Source: Taxillus chinensis
Lineage: Eukaryota; Streptophyta; Magnoliopsida; Santalales; Loranthaceae
Assembly: GCA_023512835.1 (NCBI GenBank)
Contig: CM042086.1
Location: 14,954,309-15,018,308 of the forward strand
DNA length: 64,000 nt
Reading direction: 5' to 3'
A program made the translations under genes and the position numbers. The notes beneath the pieces were generated by a model. It did not search any database. It worked only from the letters and a program-made list of their open reading frames with translations, and was not told the origin of the DNA. Shown one piece after another: positions 47,417 through 60,219 of this stretch. Numbering within the stretch: the first letter of the stretch is position 1; each line of letters starts with the position of its first letter.

Positions 47417-50400
47417 AAAGAAGATGACGAAGATGATGATGATGAGTAAAATAAGGTGAGAGAAACGAATTTGTAAATATATATCATTCCGTATAAGTTT
47501 AACGACTATAAGCAAGAATTTCATTTTTTGTTCTATGATCAACCTAGTCAACCTTTCACCTAAAACGACTTTGGAGACCACGTTATTCCACTCTCATTTA
47601 ATTTATTCTTTCGTTCGTGTATCTTATTGTCCAGGAGAAGATATAAGCTCTACAATATGCACCAATCAAATAGTTTTCTTCTTCTTCAACATTGCCTTGA
47701 AAAGGTTATCTTACTCTTGAGTTCACATTTCACACCGAACCAATAACCGAGAATAAGAAGAAGATGACGAGGATGATGATGATGAATAAAATAAGGTGAG
47801 AGAAAAGAAGAAGAATTTGTAAATATATATCATTCCGTATAGGTTTAACGGCTATAAGTAAGAAGCAAAAAATAAGACACGAAGCGAGTGAGGAGAAAGA
47901 GTTTGACAACTATAAGTTTTTAACTTCATTTTTTATTCCTTGATTAACCTAGTCAACTTTTCACCGAAATCAGCCTTGGACACCACGTTGTTCCACTCTC
48001 ATTTAATTTATTCTTTCGTTTGTGTATCTTGTTGTCCAAGAGAAGATATAAGCTCCACAATATACACCCATCAAATAATCATCAAATAGTTTTCTTTTTC
48101 TTCAACATTGCCTTGAAAAGGTTATCTTGCTCTTGAGTTCACATTTCACACTGGACCAATAACTGAGAATAAGAAGAAGATGACGAGGATGATGATGATG
48201 AGTAAAATAAGGTGAGAGAAAAGAAGAAGAGTTTGTAAATATATCATTCTATATAGGTTTAACTACTATAAGCAAGAAGCAAAAAAATATCACGAAGTAG
48301 AGTGAGGAGAAAGAGTTTAACAACTATAAGATTTTAACTTTATTTTTTGTTCCTTGATCAACCTAGTTAACCTTTCACTGAAATTAGCCTTGGACACCAC
48401 GTTGTTCTACTCTCATTTAATTTATTCTTTCGTTCGTGTATCTTGTTGTCTAGGAGAAGATATAAGCTCTACAATATACACCCATCAATAATTCAAATTA
48501 ATTATAAAATTAATAACAGAGATTTGAGATTTAGGTGGTAGAAAAAGATTGATTAATTAGAAATTTAATAAATGCTTATTTATTCTCGTGTAGTTTTTGG
48601 AGAAGATAGAGACTCATATGTTCTTTAATTGAAAACGACTCACGATTGACATGTGACATTAGGTGGTTTTTCCATCACCTCCTGCAGCTTGTCGGACTGT
48701 AGTTTTTACCTTTCCAAAACCTTTTTATTTCCTCCAACATTGATATTCAAACAATTTTTTTCTTCTTCAACCTTAAAATGCTTTTCATCTTTTTCAATCT
48801 TCAAACGGTTTTTTCTTCTTCAACATTGGCCTTCAAAAGGTTTTCTTGTTCTTGAGTCCAGTCTTCACACTGGCCTATTTGAGAATAAGAAGAAGAAAAT
48901 GACGATGATGATGATGAGTAGAATAATGTGAGAGAGAAGAAAAAGAGTTTGTAGTTATATAGCATGAAACAGAATAAGGAGAAAGAGTTTAATGACTCTA
49001 AGTTTTTAAATTAGTTAGTTATAGCAAGAATCAAAATCAGTGTGAAAAGGGAGCGTCATACGTGGCATTGTTTGAGTTTTCAAAATGCTTTATTTTAGTT
49101 TTCAAACATCAGTTAGTTAATTACAGTTTAACGTTCTTATCTTCACTTCCTCCGAAATCTCAAATCCCAAATTTCTAAACCTTTTAAAATCAAATATGTT
49201 TTTTCACCTCCTCCTACAACTGTCGGGGTTGTGGTTTGTGCCTTCAGAAATTTGAATTCAATCCAAAGCCTTTTTATTCCTTCCAACATTGGCATTCAAA
49301 CGGTTTTCTTAATCATCAGCCTTTTTCTTCCTCTTCTTTAGCTTTCAAACGCTTTTCTTCTTCTTCTTCTTCTTATTCTTATTCTTCTGCCATCAAACAA
49401 TCTTTTTCTTCTTCATCATTGGTCTTCAAAAGGTTATCTTACTTTTTGGTCTACTCTTTACTCTAACCCATTAATTGAGAATAAGAAGAAGATGATAAGG
49501 ATGATAAATAAAATAAGGTGAAAAGAAAGTAGAAGAGTTTGTAGATATATATGAATCTGTATGAGTTTAACGACTATGAGCAAAAAGCAATAAATTGCAC
49601 GAAGCGACGTGAGAAGAAAAAGTTTAACAACTCTAAGTTTTTAAATTAGTTACTTATAGCAAGAATCAAAACTAGAGTAAAGAGGAGTAGTTCTACGTGG
49701 CATTATTCTTATTCTTCTGCCATCAAACAATCTTTTTCTTCTTTAACATTGGTCTTCAAAAGGTTATCTTACTCTTCAGTCCACTCTTCACACCGACCCA
49801 TTAATTGAGAATAAGAAAAGATAACGAGGATGATAAGTAGAATAAGGTGAGAAGAAAGAAAAAGTGTTTGTAGATATATATGATTATGTATGAGTTTAAT
49901 GGCCATTAGCAATAAGCAAGAAATTGCACGAAGCGGAGTGAGGAGGAAGAGTTTAACGACTCTAAGTTTTTAAATTAGTTAGTTATACCAAGAATCAAAA
50001 CCATAGTAAAGAGGAGGAATTTTACGTGGCATTATTTGAGTTTTCAAAATGTTTTATTTTAGTCTTCAAACAACAGTTAGTTGGTTATAATGTAACATTC
50101 TTCATTTTACTTCTTCTGAAATCTCAAATTCCGAATTCTCTAACCTCTTTGGACCAATTATGTTTATTTCACCTCCTCCAGCTACTGTCGGGGCTATGGT
50201 TTGTGCTTTCAGAAATTTTGACTTATTAAAGCCTTTTTATTCCCTCCAATATTAGCATTCAAATAGTTTTTTTCTTCTTCAGCCTTCAAACGCTTTTGTT
50301 CTTCTTTTTCAGCCACCAAATGGTTTTCTTCTTCTTCTTCAATATTGCTTTCAAAAGGTTATCTTGCTACTGTGTCCACTCTTCATACTGACCCATTAAT

Positions 50401-50691
50401 TGAGAATAAGAAGAAGATAAGTAGAATAAGGTGAAAAGAAAGAATAAAAGTTTATAAATATATATGATTCTATATGAGTTTAACGGCTATGAGTAAAAAG
50501 AAAAAAATAACACGAACCGGAGTGAGAGGAGGAGAATTTAACGGCTCTAAGTTTTTAAATTAGTTAGTTATAGCAAGAATCAAAACCAAAGTAAAGAGTA
50601 GTTTTACGTGACATTACTTGAGTTTTTAAAATGCTTTATTTTATTCTTCAAACAATAGTTAGTTAGTTACAATTTAACGTTCTTTATTTAT

Positions 50692-50961
50692 TTATTCTAA
50701 AATTTCAAATCCCAAATTCCATAACCTCTTTAGATCAAATATGTTTATTTGACCTTCTCCTGCACCTGTCAGGGTTGTGGTTTGTGCCTTTATAAATTTT
50801 AATTCAATCAAAGTCTTTTTGTTTCTTTCAATATTGATATTTAAACGGTTTTCTTCTTTTGTAGTCTTTTTTTCTTCTTGACCTTCAATAGTTTTCTTCT
50901 TCTTCAACATTGCCTTGAAAAGTTTATCTTGCTCTTGAGTCCACTCTTCACACCGAACCAT
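50692..50961 (-). CDS. mini-gene ORF, 89 residues, in array A3
   Basis: Same length and frame as 33,854-34,123, with M-V-R-C-E-E-W-T-Q-E-Q-D-K-L-F-K at the start and N-L-G-F-E-I-L-E at the end. It differs from that copy at two or three residues. Charged, Lys-rich, no known domain. AATAAA lies a few tens of bases past the reading frame in this monomer class. Expression unproven. Confidence 0.35.
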   Translation of the reverse strand: MVRCEEWTQEQDKLFKAMLKKKKTIEGQEEKKTTKEENRLNINIERNKKTLIELKFIKAQTTTLTGAGEGQINIFDLKRLWNLGFEILE

Positions 50962-51059
50962 TAACCGAGAATAAGAAGAAGATGACGAGAATGATGATGA
51001 TGAGTAGAATAAGGTGAGAAAAAAAGAGAGAAGAGTTTGTAGTTATATATCATTTCGTA

Positions 51060-54000
51060 TAGGCTTAACGACTATGAGCAAGTAGCAAGAAATAACACGA
51101 AGCGGAATGAGGAGAAAGAGTTTAACCGCTATTAGTTAGTAAATTAGTTAGTTATAGCAAGAATCAAAATCAGAGTGAAAAGGGAGCTTCATACGTAGCA
51201 TTGTTTGAGTTTTCAAAATATTTTATTTTAGTTTTCAAACATCAGTTAATTAGTTACGCTTTAACGTTCTTCCCTTCACTTCCTCCAAAATCTCAAATCC
51301 CAAATTCCTGAACCTTTTAAAATCAAATACATTTTTGTCACCTCCTACTGCAATTGTCGGGGTTGTATTTGTGCCTTCGAAATTTTGATTCAATCCAAAG
51401 CCTTTTTATTTCCTCCAACATTCACATTCAAACGATTTTCTTCTTCTTTTTTCTCTACCATCAAATGACTTTATTCTTCATCAATACTGGTCTTCAAAAG
51501 GTTATCTTACTCCTTAGTCCACTCTTCACACCGACCCATTAATTGAGAATAAGAAAAGATAATGAGGATGATAAGTAGAATAAGGTGAGAAAAAAGAAGA
51601 AGTGTTTGTAGATATATATGATTATATATGAGTTTAATTGCCATTAGCAAGAAGCAAGAAATTGCACGAAGCGGAGTGAGGAGGAAGAGTTTAACGACTC
51701 TAAGTTTTTAAATTAGTTAGTTATATCAAGAATCAAAACCATAGTAAAGAGGAGGAATTTTACGTGGCATTATTTGAGTTTTCAAAATGTTTTATTTTAT
51801 TCTTCAAACAACAGTTAGTTGGTTATAATGTAACATTCTTCGCTTTACTTCTTCTGAAATCTCAAATCCCAAATTCTCTAACCTCTTTGGACCAATTATG
51901 TTTATTTCACCTCCTCCAAATCTTGTCGGGGCTATGGTTTGTGCTTTCGAAATTTTGACTTATTAAAGCCTTTTTATTCCCTCCAATATTAGCATTCAAA
52001 TAGGTTTTTTCTTCTTGACCTTCAAATGCTTTTGTTCTTCTTTTTCAGCCCATCAAATGATTTTCTTCTTCTTCAATATTGCTTTCAAAAGGTTATCTTG
52101 CTTTTCACTCCACTCTTCACACTAAACCATTAACCGAGAATAAGAAGAAGATGATAAGGATGATGATGATGAGTAGAATAAGGTGAGAGAAAAGAAGAAG
52201 AGTTTGTAAATATATATATCATTCGTATAAGTTTAACGCCTATAAGCAAGAAGCAAGAAATAAGACGAACAAGAGTGAGGAGGAAGACTTTAATGGGTCT
52301 ATCTTTTTAAATTAGTTAGTTATAGCAAGAATCCAAACCATAGTGAAGAGGAGGAATTATATGTGACATTATTTGAGTTTTCAAAATGCTTTATTTTAGT
52401 TTTTAAACATCAATTAGTTAGTTACAATTTAATGTTCTTACCTTTATTTCGTCCAAAATCTCAAATCCCAAATTTTCTAACTTCTTTAAATCAAATATAT
52501 TTTTCACTTCCTCTTGCAGCTGTCGGGGCTATGGTTTGTGCCTTGAAAAATTTAATTCAGTCCAAAACCTTTTTATTCCCTCCAACATTGGCATTCAAAT
52601 GATTTTGTTCTTCGTTTTCTTCTTTTTCTTTTGTTATCAAACGGTTTACGTTTTCTTTAATATTGGACTTAAAAGATTATCTTGCAACTGTGTCCACTCT
52701 TCATACTGACCCATTAATTGAGAATAAGAAAAAGATAAGTAGAATAAGGTGAAAAGAAAGAAGAAAAGTTTATAAATATATATGATTCTATATGAGTTTA
52801 ACGGCTATGAGTAAAAAGAAAAAAATAACACGAACCGGAGTGAGGAGGAGGAATTTAACGGCTCTAAGTTTTTAAATTAGTTAGTTATAGCAAGAATCAA
52901 AACCAAAGTAAAGAGGAGTTTTACGTGACATTACTTGAGTTTTTAAAATGCTTTATTTTATTCTTCAAACAATAATTAGTTAGTTACAATTTAACGTTCT
53001 TTATTTATTTATTCTAAAATTTCAAATCCCAAATTCCATAACCTCTTTAGATCAAATATGTTTATTTGACCTTCTCTTGCAGCTGTCAGGGTTGTGGTTT
53101 GTGCCTTTATAAATTTTAATTCAATCAAAGTCTTTTTGTTTCTTTCAATATTGATATTTAAACGGTTTTCTTCTTTTGTAGTCTTTTTTCTTCTTCAGCC
53201 TTCAATAGTTTTCTTCTTCTTCAACATTGCCTTGAAAAGTTTATCTTGCTCTTGAGTCCACTCTTCACACTGAACCATTAACTGAGAATAAGAAGAAGAT
53301 GACGAGAATGATGATGATGAGTAGAATAAGGTGAGAAAAAAAAAAGAGAAGAGTTTGTAGTTATATATCATTCCGTATAGGCTTAACGACTATGAGCAAG
53401 TAGCAAGAAATAGCACGAAGCAGAATGAGGAGAAAGAGTTTAACGGCTATTAGTTAGTAAATTAGTTAGTTATAGCAAGAATCAAAATTAGAGTGAAAAG
53501 GGAGCTTCATACGTAGCATTGTTTGAGTTTTCAAAATATTTTATTTTAGTTTTCAAACATCAGTTAATTAGTTACAGTTTAACGTTCTTCCCTTCACTTC
53601 CTCCAAAATCTCAAATCCCAAATTCCTGAACCTTTTAAAATCAAATACATTTTTGTCACCTCCTACTGCAATTGTCGGGGTTGTATTTGTGCCTTGAAAT
53701 TTTGATTCAATCCAAAGCCTTTTTATTTCCTCCAACATTCACATTCAAACGGTTTTCTTCTTCTTCTTTTTCTACCATCAAATGACTTTATTCTTCATCA
53801 ATACTGGTCTTCAAAAGGTTATCTTACTCCTCAGTCCACTCTTCACACCGACCCATTAATTGAGAATAAGAAAAGATGATGAGGATGATTAGTAGAATAA
53901 GGTGAGAAAAAAGAAGAAGTGTTTGTAGATATATATGATTATATATGAGTTTAATTGCCATTAGCAAGAAGCAAGAAATTGCACGAAGCGGAGTGAGGAG

Positions 54001-57000
54001 GAAGAGTTTAACGACTCTAAGTTTTTAAATTAGTTAGTTATATCAAGAATCAAAACCATAGTAAAGAGGAGGAATTTTACGTGGCATTATTTGAGTTTTC
54101 AAAATGTTTTATTTTATTCTTCAAACAACGATTAGTTGGTTATAATGTAACATTCTTCGCTTTACTTCTTCCTGAAATCTCAAATCCCAAATTCTCTAAC
54201 CTCTTTGGACCAATTATGTTTATTTCACCTCCTCCAACTTTGTCGGGGCTATGGTTTGTGCTTTCAGAAATTTTAACTTATTAAAGCCTTTTTATTCCCT
54301 CCAATATTAGCATTCAAATAGGTTTTTTCTTCTTCAGCCTTCAAATGCTTTTGTTCTTCTTTTTCAGCCACCAAATGGTTTTCTTCTTCTTCAATATTGC
54401 TTTCAAAAGGTTATCTTGCTTTTCAGTCCACTCTTCACACTAAACCATTAACTGAGAATAAGAAGAAGATGATAAGGATGATGATGATGAGTAGAATAAG
54501 GTGAGAGAAAAGAAGAAGAGTTTGTAAATATATATATATCATTCTGTATAAGTTTAACGCCTATAAGCAAGAAGCAAGAAATAACACGAACAAGAGTGAG
54601 GATGAAGACTTTAATGGGTCTATCTTTTTAAATTAGTTAGTTATAGCAAGAATCCAAACCATAGTAAAGAGGAGGAATTATATGTGACATTATTTGAGTT
54701 TTCAAAATGCTTTATTTTAGTTTTTAAACATCAATTAGTTAGTTACAATTTAATGTTCTTACCTTTATTTCGTCCAAAATCTCAAATCCCAAATTTTCTA
54801 ACTTCTTTAAATCAAATATATTTTTCACTTCCTCTTGCAGCTGTCGGGGCTATGGTTTGTGCCTTCAGAAAATTTAATTCAGTCCAAAACCTTTTTATTC
54901 CCTCCAACATTGGCATTCAAATGATTTTATTCTTCGTTTTCTTCTTTTTCTTTTGTTATCAAACGGTTTACGTTTTCTTTAATATTGGACTTAAAAGATT
55001 ATCTTGCTACTGTGTCCACTCTTCATACTGACCCATTAATTGAGAATAAGAAGAAGATAAGTAGAATAAGGTGAAAAGAAAGAAGAAAAGTTTATAAATG
55101 TATATGATTCTATATGAGTTTAACGGCTATGAGTAAAAAGAAAAAAATAACACGAACCGGAGTGAGGATGAGGAATTTAACGGCTCTAAGTTTTTAAATT
55201 AGTTAGTTATAGCAAGAATCAAAACCAAAGTAAAGAGGAGTTTTACGTGACATTATTTGAGTTTTTAAAATGCTTTATTTTATTCTTCAAACAATAGTTA
55301 GTTAGTTACAATTTAACGTTCTTTATTTTACTTATTCTAAAATTTCAAATCCCAAATTCCATAACAATTCCATAACCTCTTTAGATCAAATATGTTTATT
55401 TGACCTTCTCCTGCAGCTGTCAGGGTTGTGGTTTGTGCCTTTATATATTTTAATTCAATCAAAGTCTTTTTATTTCTTTCAATATTGATATTTAAACGGT
55501 TTTCTTCTTTTGTAGTCTTTTTTCTTCTTCAGCCTTCAATAGTTTTCTTCTTCTTCAACATTGCCTTGAAAAGGTTATCTTGCTCTTGAGTCCACTCTTC
55601 ACACTGAACCATTAACTGAGAATAAGAAGAAGATGACGAGAATGATGATGATGAGTAGAATAAGGTGAGAAAAAAAAAGAGAAGAGTTTGTAGTTATATA
55701 TCATTCCGTATAGGCTTAACGACTATGAGCAAGTAGCAAGAAATAGCACGAAGCAGAATGAGGAGAAAGAGTTTAACGGCTATTAGTTAGTAAATTAGTT
55801 AGTTATAGCAAGAATCAAAATCAGAGTGAAAAGGGAGCTTCATACGTAGCATTGTTTGAGTTTTCAAAATATTTTATTTTAGTTTTCAAACATCAGTTAA
55901 TTAGTTACAGTTTAACGTTCTTCCCTTCACTTCCTCCAAAATCTCAAATCCCAAATTCCTGAACCTTTTAAAATCAAATACATTTTTGTCACCTCCTACT
56001 GCAGCTGTCGGGGTTGTATTTGTGCCTTCAGAAATTTTGATTCAATCCAAAGCCTTTTTATTTCCTCCAACATTCACATTCAAACGATTTTCTTCTTCTT
56101 CTTTTTCTACCATCAAATGACTTTATTCTTCATCAATACTGGTCTTCAGAAGGTTATCTTACTCCTCAGTCCACTCTTCACACCGACCCATTAATTGAGA
56201 ATAAGAAAAGATAATGAGGATGATAAGTAGAATAAGGTGAGAAAAAAGAAGAAGTGTTTGTAGATATATATGATTATATATGAGTTTAATTGCCATTAGC
56301 AAGAAGCAAGAAATTGCACGAAGCGGAGTGAGGAGGAAGAGTTTAACGACTCTAAGTTTTTAAATTAGTTAGTTATATCAAGAATCAAAACCATAGTAAA
56401 GAGGAGGAATTTTACGTGGCATTATTTGAGTTTTCAAAATGTTTTATTTTATTCTTCAAACAACAGTTAGTTGGTTATAATGTAACATTCTTCGCTTTAC
56501 TTCTTCTGAAATCTCAAATCCCAAATTCTCTAACCTCTTTGGACCAATTATGTTTATTTCACCTCCTCCAATTCTTGTCGGGGCTATGGTTTGTGCTTTC
56601 GAAATTTTGACTTATTAAAGCCTTTTTATTCCCTCCAATATTAGCATTCAAATAGGTTTTTTCTTCTTCAGCCTTCAAATGCTTTTGTTCTTCTTTTTCA
56701 GCCACCAAATGGTTTTCTTCTTCTTCAATATTGCTTTCAAAAGGTTATCTTGCTTTTCAGTCCACTCTTCACACTAAACCATTAACTGAGAATAAGAAGA
56801 AGATGATAAGGATGATGATGATGAGTAGAATAAGGTGAGAGAAAAGAAGAAGAGTTTGTAAATATATATATATCATTCTGTATAAGTTTAACGCCTATAA
56901 GCAAGAAGCAAGAAATAACACGAACAAGAGTGAGGAGGAAGACTTTAATGGGTCTATCTTTTTAAATTAGTTAGTTATAGCAAGAATCCAAACCATAGTA

Positions 57001-58005
57001 AAGAGGAGGAATTATATGTGACATTATTTGAGTTTTCAAAATGCTTTATTTTAGTTTTTAAACATCAATTAGTTAGTTACAATTTAATGTTCTTACCTTT
57101 ATTTCGTCCAAAATCTCAAATCCCAAATTTTCTAACTTCTTTAAATCAAATATATTTTTTACTTCCTCTTGCAGCTGTCGGGGCTATGGTTTGTGCCTTT
57201 AGAAAATTTAATTCAGTCCAAATCCTTTTTAGTCCCTCCAACATTGGCATTCAAATGATTTTCTTCTTCTTCAGCCTTCAAATGCTTTTCTTCTTCGTTT
57301 TCTTCTTTTTCTTTTGTTATCAAACGGTTTACATTTTCTTTAATATTGGACTTAAAAGATTATCTTGCTACTGTGTCCACTCTTCATACTGACCCATTAA
57401 TTGAGAATAAGAAAAAGATAAGTAGAATAAGGTGAAAAGAAAGAAGAAAAGTTTATAAATATATATGATTCTATATGAGTTTAACGGCTATGAGTAAAAA
57501 GAAAAAAATAACACGAACCGGAGTGAGGAGGAGGAATTTAACGGCTCTAAGTTTTTAAATTAGTTAGTTATAGCAAGAATCAAAACCAAAGTAAAGAGGA
57601 GTTTTATGTGGCATTGTTTGAGTTTTTAAAATGCTTTATTTTATTCTTTAAACAATCCAAATTCCATCACCTCTTTAGATCAAATATGTTTATTTCACCT
57701 TCTCCTGCAGCTGTCAGGGTTGTGGTTTGTGTCTTTATAAATTTTAATTCAATCAAAGTCTTTTTATTTCTTTCAATATTGACATTTAAACGGTTTTCTT
57801 CTTTTTTAGTCTTTTTTCTTCTTTAGCCTTCAAATGGTTTTCTTCTTCTTCAACATTTCCTTGAAAAGGTTATCTTGCTCTTGAGTCCACTCTTCACACT
57901 GAACCATTAACTGAGAATAAGAAGAAAATGACGAGAATGATGATGATGAGTAGAATAAGGTGAGAAAAAAAAGTTTGTAGTTATATATCATTCCGTATAG
58001 GATTA
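51060..58005 (-). repeat. higher-order repeat, three ~2.33 kb periods of four monomers
   Basis: A monomer variant marked by taggcttaacgactatgagc recurs at about 51,060, 53,388 and 55,716, and as a diverged form near 58,005. Two other variants recur with the same period: starts at 51,764/54,081/56,416 and 52,363/54,684/57,018. Four distinct monomers per period, more similar across periods than within, define a higher-order repeat. Confidence 0.75.
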
Positions 58006-59991
58006 ACGGCTATGAGCAAGTAGCAAGAAATAGCACGAAGCAGAATGAGGAGAAAGAGTTTAACGGCTATTAGTTAGTAAATTAGTTAGTTATAGCAAGA
58101 ATCAAAATCAGAGTGAAAAGGGAGCTTCATACGTAGCATTGTTTGAGTTTTCAAAATATTTTATTTTAATTTTCAAACATTAGTTAATTAGTTACAGTTT
58201 AACGTTCTTCCCTTCACTTCCTCAAAAATCTCAAATCCTAAATTCCTGAACCTTTTAAAATCAAATACATTTTTGTCACCTCCTACTGCAGCTGTCGGGG
58301 TTGTGTTTGTGCCTTCAGAAATTTTGATTCAATCCAAAACCTTTTTATTTCCTCCAACATTCACATTCAAACGGTTTTCTTCTTTTTCTTCTTCGTCTTC
58401 TTTTTCTACCATCAAATGACTTTATTCTTCATCAATATTGGCCTTCAAAAGGTTATCTTACTTTTTAGTCCACTCTTCACACCGACCCATTAATTGAGAA
58501 TAAGAAAAGATGATGAGGATAATAAGTAGAATAATGTGAGAAGAAAGAAGAAGTGTTTGTAGATATATATGATTATGTATGAGTTTAATGGCCATTAGCA
58601 ATAAGCAAGAAATTGCACGAAGCGGAGTGAGGAGGAAGAGTTTAATGACTCTAAGTTTTTAAATTAGTTAGTTATATCAAGAATCAAAACCATAGTAAAG
58701 AGGAGGAATTTTACGTGGCATTATTTGAGTTTTCAAAATGTTTTATTTTAGTCTTCAAACATTAGTTAATTAGTTACAGTTTAATGTTCTTTCCTTCACT
58801 TCTTCCGAAATCTCAAATCCCAAATTCCTGAACCTTTTAAAATCAAATACATTTTTGTCACCTCCTACTGCAGCTGTCGGGGTTGTGTTTGTGCCTTCAG
58901 AAATTTTGATTCAATCCAAAGCCTTTTTATTTCCTCCAACATTCACATTCAAACGGTTTTCTTCTACTTGAGCCTTTTCTTGTTCTTCAGCCTTTAAACG
59001 ATTTTCTTCTTCTTCTTTAGCCATCAAATAGTTTTCTTTTTGTTCAACATTGGTCTTCAAAGGTTATCTTACTTTTGAGTTCGCTCTTCATATTAACCCA
59101 TTAATTGAGAATAAGAAGAAGATGATAAAGATGATGAGTAGAATAAGGTGAGAAAAAAGGAGAAGAGTTTGTAGATATATATGATTCTATATAAGTTTAA
59201 CATCTATGAGCAAGAGGCAAGAAATTGCACGAAGCGAAGTGAGAAGGAAGAGTTTAACAGCTCTAAGTTTTTAAATTAGTTACTATAGCCAGAATCAAAA
59301 CCAGAGTAAAGAGGAGAAGTTCTACGTGGCATTGTTTGAGTTTTTAAATTGCTTTATTTTAGTTTTCAAACATTAGTTAGTTAATTACAATTTAACATAC
59401 TTCGCTTCACTTCTTTCGAAATCTCACATCCCAAATTTTATAACCTCTTTAAATCAAATATATTTTTTCAACTCCTCCAATAGCTGTCGGGGCTGTGGTT
59501 TGTGCCTTCAAAAATTTTGATTCATTCAAGAGCCTTTTTATTCCTGTCAATTTTGGCATTCAAACGGTTTTCTTCTTCTTCAACCTTTTCTTGTTCTTCA
59601 GCCTTCAAACGATTTTATTCTTCTTCTTTAGCCATCAAATGGTTTTCTTTTTCTTCAACATTGGCCTTCAAAGGTTATCTTGCTTTTGAGTCTATTCTTT
59701 ACATTGACCCATTAATTGAGAATAAGAAGAAGATGATAAAGATGATGAGTAGAATAAGGTGAGAAGGAAGAAGAAGAGTTTGTTGATATATATGATTCTG
59801 TATGGGTTTAATAGCTATGAGTAGAAGCAAGAAATAGCACGAAGCAGAATGAGGAGGAGGAGTTTAACGACTCTAAGTTTTTAAATTACTTATTTATAGC
59901 AAGAATCAAAACTAGAGTAAAGAGGAGGAGTTTTACGTGGCATTATTTGAGTTTTCAAAATGCTTTATTTTAGTCTTTAAATATTAGTTAG

Positions 59992-60219
59992 TTAATTACA
60001 ATTTAACGTACTTCGCTTCACTTCTTTCGAAATATCAAATTCTAAATTTTCTAACCTCTTTAAATCAAATATGCTTTTTTCAACTCCTCCAGCAGCTGTC
60101 GAGGCTGTGGTTTGTGCCTTCATAAATTTTGATTCATTCAGAGCCTTTTTATTCCCTCCAATATTGGCATTCAAACGGTTTTTTTCTTCTTCAGTCTTTT
60201 CTTCTTCTTCAGCCTTCAA
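59992..60219 (-). pseudogene. mini-gene ORF remnant with intact C-terminus
   Basis: A 75-residue minus frame: M-K-A-E-E-E-E-K, then N-R-L-N-A-N-I-G-G-N-K-K-A-L-N-E-S-K-F, a Thr/Ala-rich A-Q-T-T-A-S-T-A-A-G-G, then F-D-L-K-R-L-E-N-L and the end T-L-N-C-N. It shows what the monomer's C-terminal half looks like without frameshift. The conserved stop TAA is at 59,992 and AATAAA follows at about 59,965-59,970. The true ATG upstream (near 60,320) is separated by an in-frame stop. Confidence 0.4.

Larger units (their letters stand above)
34206..53350. repeat. 19.1 kb tandem segmental duplication, unit 2
   Basis: Same order and orientation of all elements as 15,080-34,205. At about 53,350 unit 1 turned into F-box sequence, whereas here the monomer array simply continues, so the right edge is defined by that difference. 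Confidence 0.85.

Noticed and set aside
30869..57392. Recurring plus-strand ORFs beginning M-A-L-F-E-F-S-K-C-F or M-T-L-F-E-F-S-K-C-F
   Set aside because: They are antisense to the stop/AATAAA side of the monomer, recur only because the DNA is repeated, and are Phe/Leu/Ser-rich translations of T-rich DNA.
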